42,356 bases of DNA, taken from contig NZ_JAKCNS010000072.1 in the NCBI RefSeq assembly GCF_021440345.1, positions 1-42,356 of the forward strand. Reading direction: 5' to 3'. The notes below the pieces were generated by a model. The model worked only from the letters and a program-made list of their open reading frames with translations. It searched no databases and was not told the DNA's origin. A program made the translations under genes and the position numbers. This stretch comes from Kluyvera intermedia (GTDB taxonomy: Bacteria > Pseudomonadota > Gammaproteobacteria > Enterobacterales > Enterobacteriaceae). Shown here piece by piece: positions 38,234 through 42,356 of the stretch. The first letter of the stretch is position 1. The number at the start of each line of letters is the position of its first letter.

Positions 38234-38409
38234 TGTGCTGCCCCTTTATTTAACCATCCTCGAAAGTGGCTAAAGCATAGAGAGTCCGGGGGTTGGAGAA
38301 ATGTTAACCAGGTCACAACTGATGGCAATGCTTGAACCGCTGCTTGATAAAATTTAAAACAGTGGTTTAGTAGTAAGATTAATGTCGGGAAAATTTAAAT
38401 CTATTGCAC
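38234..38409. promoter_or_regulatory. Divergent control region of the DUF2264 operon and araC-type gene
   Basis: 176 bases between two divergent starts. It holds a direct repeat AAAATTTAAA near 38347-38356 and 38391-38400, a spacing of about 44 bases (close to four helical turns), which could be paired AraC-type sites. A TTAACCAGGTCACAA segment near 38304-38318 contains a CRP-like half. No promoter hexamers can be fixed. Confidence 0.45.
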
Positions 38410-39282
38410 ATGACTTCATCCTTGAATGCCGAGCATCTGGAGCTGATCACTCTCAATGACACCGTGGCGTCATTCAGCCGGCTTTTCGCCAATAGCGTAC
38501 GCTACCACCACTGGCATCAATGTCTGGAAATTCTCTACGTTGAAGAGGGCTTCGGCGTGGTCATCGTCGATAATCGCCAGTACACCATGCGACCCGGCAG
38601 GCTGTTTTTCTTCCCACCGTTTACGCTGCATAAAATTATGGTCGATGAGAAAGCCGAAGATAGCTATCGCCGAACCATTATTCATGTCGATCAGCACGCT
38701 ATTGCCAAACTTCTCCAGCATTTCCCCGACAATCACCGCCGTTTGCAGGCACTTTCCGCACGCGGTCGTCCGGCATTTGTTGCCGATTTAGCTGATGCCC
38801 ATTCACATATCGACCATCTGTTTAGCCTCTACGCCAGCGCGGCAACAACCTCCGGGCTCAGCACCGAGCAAATAGCCAATATGCTGATGACGCTCTTCAG
38901 TATGCTGCCGCCGGTGCAGGAAAAAATGACCGAGTCGGCGCAGGGTATTGCCACCCCGGTGATGTTCTGGATTGAAGAGAATTACCGGCAGAAATTCAGC
39001 CTCGACGCACTAGCGGCAGAATTGGGGAAATCACGCAGCTACCTGTCGCGCCGTTTCCATGCGGAAACCGGCGAGCATATTCACAATTATCTCAATACTC
39101 TTCGCCTACGCCGCGCTTGCGAACTGCTGCGGCATAGCGCGCTGCCGGTGAACGAAATTGCCGGGCAGGTGGGGTTTTCCGAAGTGACCTACTTTATCAG
39201 TTCATTTAAAAAGGGGATCGGTGAGACCCCCTTGCAGTACCGTAAAAATCACCTTGGCGTCAATAAGTTAGTGAAAAACTGA
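38410..39282 (+). CDS. AraC-family transcriptional regulator of the catabolic locus
   Basis: 290 residues from the ATG; a TTG two codons earlier is possible and the ribosome-binding site is weak. The N-terminal cupin (WHQCLEILYVEEGFGVVIVDN, RPGRLFFFPPFTLHKI) should bind a sugar ligand. The C-terminal AraC/XylS domain has both helix-turn-helices (LAAELGKSRSYLSRRFHAE and EIAGQVGFSEVTYFISSFKKGIG). It is divergent from the DUF2264-symporter-GH88 operon and convergent with dctM, overlapping the end of dctM by 15 bases. It probably activates the DUF2264 operon in response to its substrate. Confidence 0.88.
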   Translation: MTSSLNAEHLELITLNDTVASFSRLFANSVRYHHWHQCLEILYVEEGFGVVIVDNRQYTMRPGRLFFFPPFTLHKIMVDEKAEDSYRRTIIHVDQHAIAKLLQHFPDNHRRLQALSARGRPAFVADLADAHSHIDHLFSLYASAATTSGLSTEQIANMLMTLFSMLPPVQEKMTESAQGIATPVMFWIEENYRQKFSLDALAAELGKSRSYLSRRFHAETGEHIHNYLNTLRLRRACELLRHSALPVNEIAGQVGFSEVTYFISSFKKGIGETPLQYRKNHLGVNKLVKN

Positions 39283-40557
39283 CGGTAACCATAACGAAAT
39301 AATCGGCACGTAGGTAATGACGACAAGCACGGCAAACAATGCCAGATAGAACGGCAGCATTGATTTCACGACTTGTTCAATTTTGACGCCACTGACGGCG
39401 CTGGCAACAAACAATACCGAGCCAACGGGCGGCGTAATCAGACCAATGCCCAGATTAGTCATCATAATAATGCCAAAGTGCACCGGGTTAATTCCCAACT
39501 GTACCGCGACGGGCAGTAAAATAGGCGTCAAAATAAGAATCAGCGGTGCCATATCCATCAGGCAGCCCAGCAGCAGCAGCAAAATATTGATAATCAGCAG
39601 GATGACGTATTTGTTATCGGACAACGTCAGCAGTGCCGCTGATATCTGCTGCGGCAGATCAACCAGCATCATCACCGAACCAAAGGCAGCAGCAAAGGCA
39701 ATCAAGACCATCACCATGGTGACCGTTTTGATGGTGCGATGAATCAGCTTAGGAAAATCTCTGAACTTATATTCACGATAGACAAAGAAGGTGACGAACA
39801 TTGCCCAAATACAGGCAATAGCGCCTGACTCCGTCGGCGTGAAGAACCCCGAAAGAATCCCTCCGGAAATAATAACAATGGTGATAAGCCCCCAAATCGC
39901 ATCCAGGGCAATTTTAACCTTGCGACGGAATTCAATTTTGGCCTCTTTCGGGTAGTTATTCTTACGCGCTGAGAATAGGCACAGCACAATCAATGTCCCG
40001 CAGAGCACAAACGTGGGAATTATCCCGGCAAGGAACATCGCGGGAATGGTCACGGCGGCGGTATTCGCGACGATGGCAAACAACACCGAATTATGGCTCG
40101 GCGGTACCAGAATGGCCTGTACCGAGGCACTCGCCGTTAGCACCGCACCAAACGTTCGCGGGTAGCCTTTGCGCTCCATTTCCGGGATCAGCACCGAGCC
40201 AATCGATGCGGTATCCGCGACCGATGACCCCGAGATCGCGCCAAACAGCGTGGAGGCCAGAATGTTTACCAGTGCCAGGCCACCTCGAATCCAACCAACG
40301 AACAGCCCGGCAAAATCCACCAGCCTTCGCGCCATCCCCCCTTCAGCCATAATTGCCCCAGCGAAAACAAAGAACGGGACCGTCAACAGGTTCACGTTAT
40401 CCGTGCTGTGGAAAATGGTAATAATCAGGCCATCAAGGGAGAAGTCCGCATACACTGTCACTATCGCTGCGGTAAGGCCAACGGCATAAGCCACCGGCAT
40501 TCCTATCGCCATGAGCACGACAAAGGTCACGACAAAAACCAGCAACGTCATATCCAT
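39268..40557 (-). CDS. TRAP transporter large permease subunit (DctM type)
   Basis: 429 residues with about twelve membrane helices; family signature stretches are GMPVAYAVGL at the start, FFVFAGAIMAEGGMARRLVDFA, GAISGSSVADTASIGSVLIPEMERKGYPR, and MTNLGIGLITPPVGSVLFVASAVSG. It is the sodium-driven membrane channel of a TRAP system. GGAGCGATC precedes the ATG. It starts 12 bases after the DctQ gene, third in a dctP-dctQ-dctM operon. Its end overlaps the convergent regulator gene by 15 bases. Confidence 0.93.
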   Translation of the reverse strand: MDMTLLVFVVTFVVLMAIGMPVAYAVGLTAAIVTVYADFSLDGLIITIFHSTDNVNLLTVPFFVFAGAIMAEGGMARRLVDFAGLFVGWIRGGLALVNILASTLFGAISGSSVADTASIGSVLIPEMERKGYPRTFGAVLTASASVQAILVPPSHNSVLFAIVANTAAVTIPAMFLAGIIPTFVLCGTLIVLCLFSARKNNYPKEAKIEFRRKVKIALDAIWGLITIVIISGGILSGFFTPTESGAIACIWAMFVTFFVYREYKFRDFPKLIHRTIKTVTMVMVLIAFAAAFGSVMMLVDLPQQISAALLTLSDNKYVILLIINILLLLLGCLMDMAPLILILTPILLPVAVQLGINPVHFGIIMMTNLGIGLITPPVGSVLFVASAVSGVKIEQVVKSMLPFYLALFAVLVVITYVPIISLWLPSVFH

Positions 40558-40569
40558 AATGATCGCTCC

Positions 40570-41118
40570 TTAATGGCCAACCGTCGGCGAGCCGTACTGC
40601 ACCAGTTTTCGGTGCGTTTGCGGCCCACAGAATAATTTTTCAATGACGAACAACAGCGTAAAGAACGACCCTAGCGGAATCGGTAAATGAGTAATACCGG
40701 AGGTCAGTAACGGCAGCGATGGCACGATATCTTCCCAGGCATCCATGCAGCCTAAAATTCCCCATCGGATAATATATAAGCAGGTCACTAACATCGCTAA
40801 ATCGACAACAATCCGTAACCCTTTTTTGGCACTTGCTGGAATATTATCCACCAGCATGGTGATCGCAATATGTCCGCCCGCACGATAGGCAGCCGCTGCA
40901 CCAACGAAGGAGAAAGTGATCATACATATTTGCGACAACGGTTCCGGCCAACTGGTTGAAGCATGCGGTAAAAAATCGAGCCAGCCGGGAAAGTCTGGGC
41001 GAAAGCGGGCATAAATACCCACCAGATAAATAAACGTCATAAATAGCAGGCTGATTCCCGATAGCCAGATACAGACGCGGTAAACCCCATCCATAAGTAG
41101 AATGTATAAATTCTTCAT
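40570..41118 (-). CDS. TRAP transporter small permease subunit (DctQ type)
   Basis: 182 residues from the ATG after GGAGA, giving MKNLYILLMDGVYRVC; an upstream start adds nine Cys-rich residues without support. Four membrane helices (about 12-35, 67-88, 105-125, 145-165) with SFVGAAAAYRAGGHIAITMLVDNIP, the conserved central DctQ segment with its Arg. It is the accessory membrane subunit that supports DctM. It sits between dctP (49-base gap) and dctM (12-base gap). Confidence 0.92.
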   Translation of the reverse strand: MKNLYILLMDGVYRVCIWLSGISLLFMTFIYLVGIYARFRPDFPGWLDFLPHASTSWPEPLSQICMITFSFVGAAAAYRAGGHIAITMLVDNIPASAKKGLRIVVDLAMLVTCLYIIRWGILGCMDAWEDIVPSLPLLTSGITHLPIPLGSFFTLLFVIEKLFCGPQTHRKLVQYGSPTVGH

Positions 41119-41166
41119 ATGTTCTCCGCAAAAAGGGCAGGTCAATAAAAAGAGCCTGCTAAATAA

Positions 41167-42144
41167 TCACTTGGTGTTTTGAATTTCTTGCATCAGTGAG
41201 CTGAACTGCTGGCTATATTTTTCGCGGACGGGAGCCGTTGCATCAATAAACGGCTGTTTATCAACCTCAATAAACTGAACGCCCTGTTCCTGAAGTTTTT
41301 TGGTAGATTTATCCACATATTGTGCCCACAGCACGCGTTCTTCCGCCTGAGCCTCTTTCGCCAGTTTGACAATTAATGCCTGATCATCAGACGACAACTT
41401 TGCCCATTTCTTTTTCGAGAACACAAAAACTTCTGGAATCATAAAATGTTCGGTTCTGTCGAAATATTTGGTCCCTGATACGACATAGTTTTCTGTGTCA
41501 AACGTCGGTTCATTATTTTCAGCGGCATCTATAACCCCCGTTTGCAGACTGGCAAAAACATCGCCTACCGCCAGCACGACAGGGTTAGCACCCATGGCTT
41601 TGAAGGAATCGAGACCAATCGGATTATTCTGCAGACGAATTTTCACCCCTTTTAGATCAGCCAGCGTTTTCACCGGTTTTTTGGTAATCAGACTGCGCGA
41701 TCCGGCATCCATCCAGCCAAGAAACACCAGCCCAAGGTTGCTGGCGGTAATTTTCTGCCCCAACTGCGTACCCACATCGCCGTCGAGAACGTGGTGCAGG
41801 TGGTCAGTATCACGAAACACAAACGGCATGTTGAAGACGCTGACTTCCGGAAGAATACCACCTACGGGAGCCATGGAAACACGAAGAATATCAATCGCGC
41901 CGGCACGCGTTTTTTCAAGCGTGGCACCCTCATCGCCCATTTGTCCATTTGGAAACATCTTGATTGAAAGGCGGCCATCGGTTTGGGTACTGAGCTTTTC
42001 CCCCATATGGATAACCGCTGCCGTTGTCGGGTAATCAGCCGGATGCACATCGGAAGCAATAAAAACCGTTTTCGCCATCGACATTGATGATGCCATTAAT
42101 AGAGAAAGCGAAATAATCCCTGAAATAACATTTATTTTTTTCAT
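41167..42144 (-). CDS. TRAP transporter substrate-binding protein (DctP family)
   Basis: 325 residues. A Sec signal peptide (MKKINVISGIISLSLLMASS, cut after SMA near 24) sends it to the periplasm. DctP fold with GEKLSTQTDGRLSIKMFPNGQMGDE, the conserved Arg170 in DLKGVKIRLQNNP that grips a carboxylate, and VIDAAENNEPTF. The ENN-P motif is found in binding proteins for uronates and related sugar acids, as far as I recall, so a hexuronate is a reasonable guess, but other organic acids are not excluded. First gene of the dctPQM operon. Confidence 0.92.
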   Translation of the reverse strand: MKKINVISGIISLSLLMASSMSMAKTVFIASDVHPADYPTTAAVIHMGEKLSTQTDGRLSIKMFPNGQMGDEGATLEKTRAGAIDILRVSMAPVGGILPEVSVFNMPFVFRDTDHLHHVLDGDVGTQLGQKITASNLGLVFLGWMDAGSRSLITKKPVKTLADLKGVKIRLQNNPIGLDSFKAMGANPVVLAVGDVFASLQTGVIDAAENNEPTFDTENYVVSGTKYFDRTEHFMIPEVFVFSKKKWAKLSSDDQALIVKLAKEAQAEERVLWAQYVDKSTKKLQEQGVQFIEVDKQPFIDATAPVREKYSQQFSSLMQEIQNTK

Positions 42145-42356
42145 GGTTCACCTATCAATTATATTTATCAGATATGAGTTATTGGTATGCCAGCCTATTC
42201 TTCCGCACATAACGTTATGCAAACCAACAAAAACTTTCTGTGATAGACAACCAAAAAGAAAAAGGATTTCAAATAAATAAAAAACATGTTTGAGATAATT
42301 ATTTTATATTTATTTAGATTGAATTATTTATTCTATAAATGGGTGATGCTGCCAAC
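42145..42356 (-). promoter_or_regulatory. Control region upstream of dctP
   Basis: The region upstream of dctP is very AT-rich beyond 42230. ATTGGTATGCCA (42181-42192) resembles the UxuR/ExuR operator core ATTGGTATACCAAT. A perfect 12-base palindrome CATAACGTTATG lies at 42208-42219. TTGGTATGC (42182-42190) and GCAAACCAA (42219-42227) are an imperfect inverted pair around it. Any of these could be the operator; no gene is seen here before the window ends. Confidence 0.45.

Overview
The window is chromosomal DNA of an enteric gammaproteobacterium. The proteins gss, yghU, yghZ, yqhA, exbDB, metC, yghB, yqhCD, dkgA, ygiQ, ftsP, plsC, parC, ygiW, qseBC, mdaB and ygiN all read as close relatives of their Escherichia coli counterparts and lie in nearly the same order. 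The differences from E. coli (no hyb operon between yghU and yghW; no yqhGH, ygiS, mqsRA or ygiZ; added glycoside-catabolism genes) and the moderately GC-rich coding style fit Klebsiella, Raoultella or a close relative. Genus is an inference from remembered gene order, not from a search.

Layout. 1-4.3 kb: a YdeP-type molybdopterin oxidoreductase, a 29-residue CydX/AppX-like membrane peptide with no oxidase genes beside it, and a MocR-type aminotransferase. 4.3-7.8 kb: a thiol redox group (gss, a DsbA-fold protein with a single active-site Cys, yghU). 7.8-9.9 kb: yghW, yghZ, yqhA. 10.0-14.4 kb: an accessory patch with three unrecognised genes, the pair of small genes visibly AT-richer than the surroundings, followed by a GH43 glycosidase and a GPH-family sugar transporter. 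14.8-21.8 kb: exbBD and metC back to back with Fur and MetJ operators, yghB, a 145-bp inverted-repeat element, yqhC/yqhD and dkgA. 21.9-29.1 kb: ygiQ, ftsP, plsC, parC. 29.2-33.7 kb: a full-length AraC-GyrI regulator where E. coli carries only the GyrI-like YgiV, ygiW, qseBC with a PmrA/QseB-type box, mdaB and ygiN. 33.8-42.2 kb: a catabolic locus inserted after ygiN (parE follows in E. coli): GH88 unsaturated glucuronyl hydrolase, an oligosaccharide:H+ symporter, a DUF2264 protein, an AraC regulator and a complete TRAP transporter (DctP, DctQ, DctM).

How the parts may work together. The last locus is the best candidate for an undescribed system. Neither the DUF2264 protein nor the GH88 enzyme has a signal peptide, while a symporter for intact small oligosaccharides sits between them. 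This suggests whole uronic-acid-containing glycosides are imported, cleaved in the cytoplasm by DUF2264 (perhaps a lyase) to give a 4,5-unsaturated uronyl product, and finished by GH88, while the TRAP system brings in a free acid, possibly a uronate. A UxuR/ExuR-like half-conserved operator upstream of dctP agrees with this but is weak evidence.

Regulatory DNA is rich: an exact FNR-type palindrome at the left edge, Fur and Met boxes, a probable YqhC palindrome, a PmrA/QseB box and many strong hairpins. No tRNA, rRNA, CRISPR, insertion sequence or prophage gene was seen.
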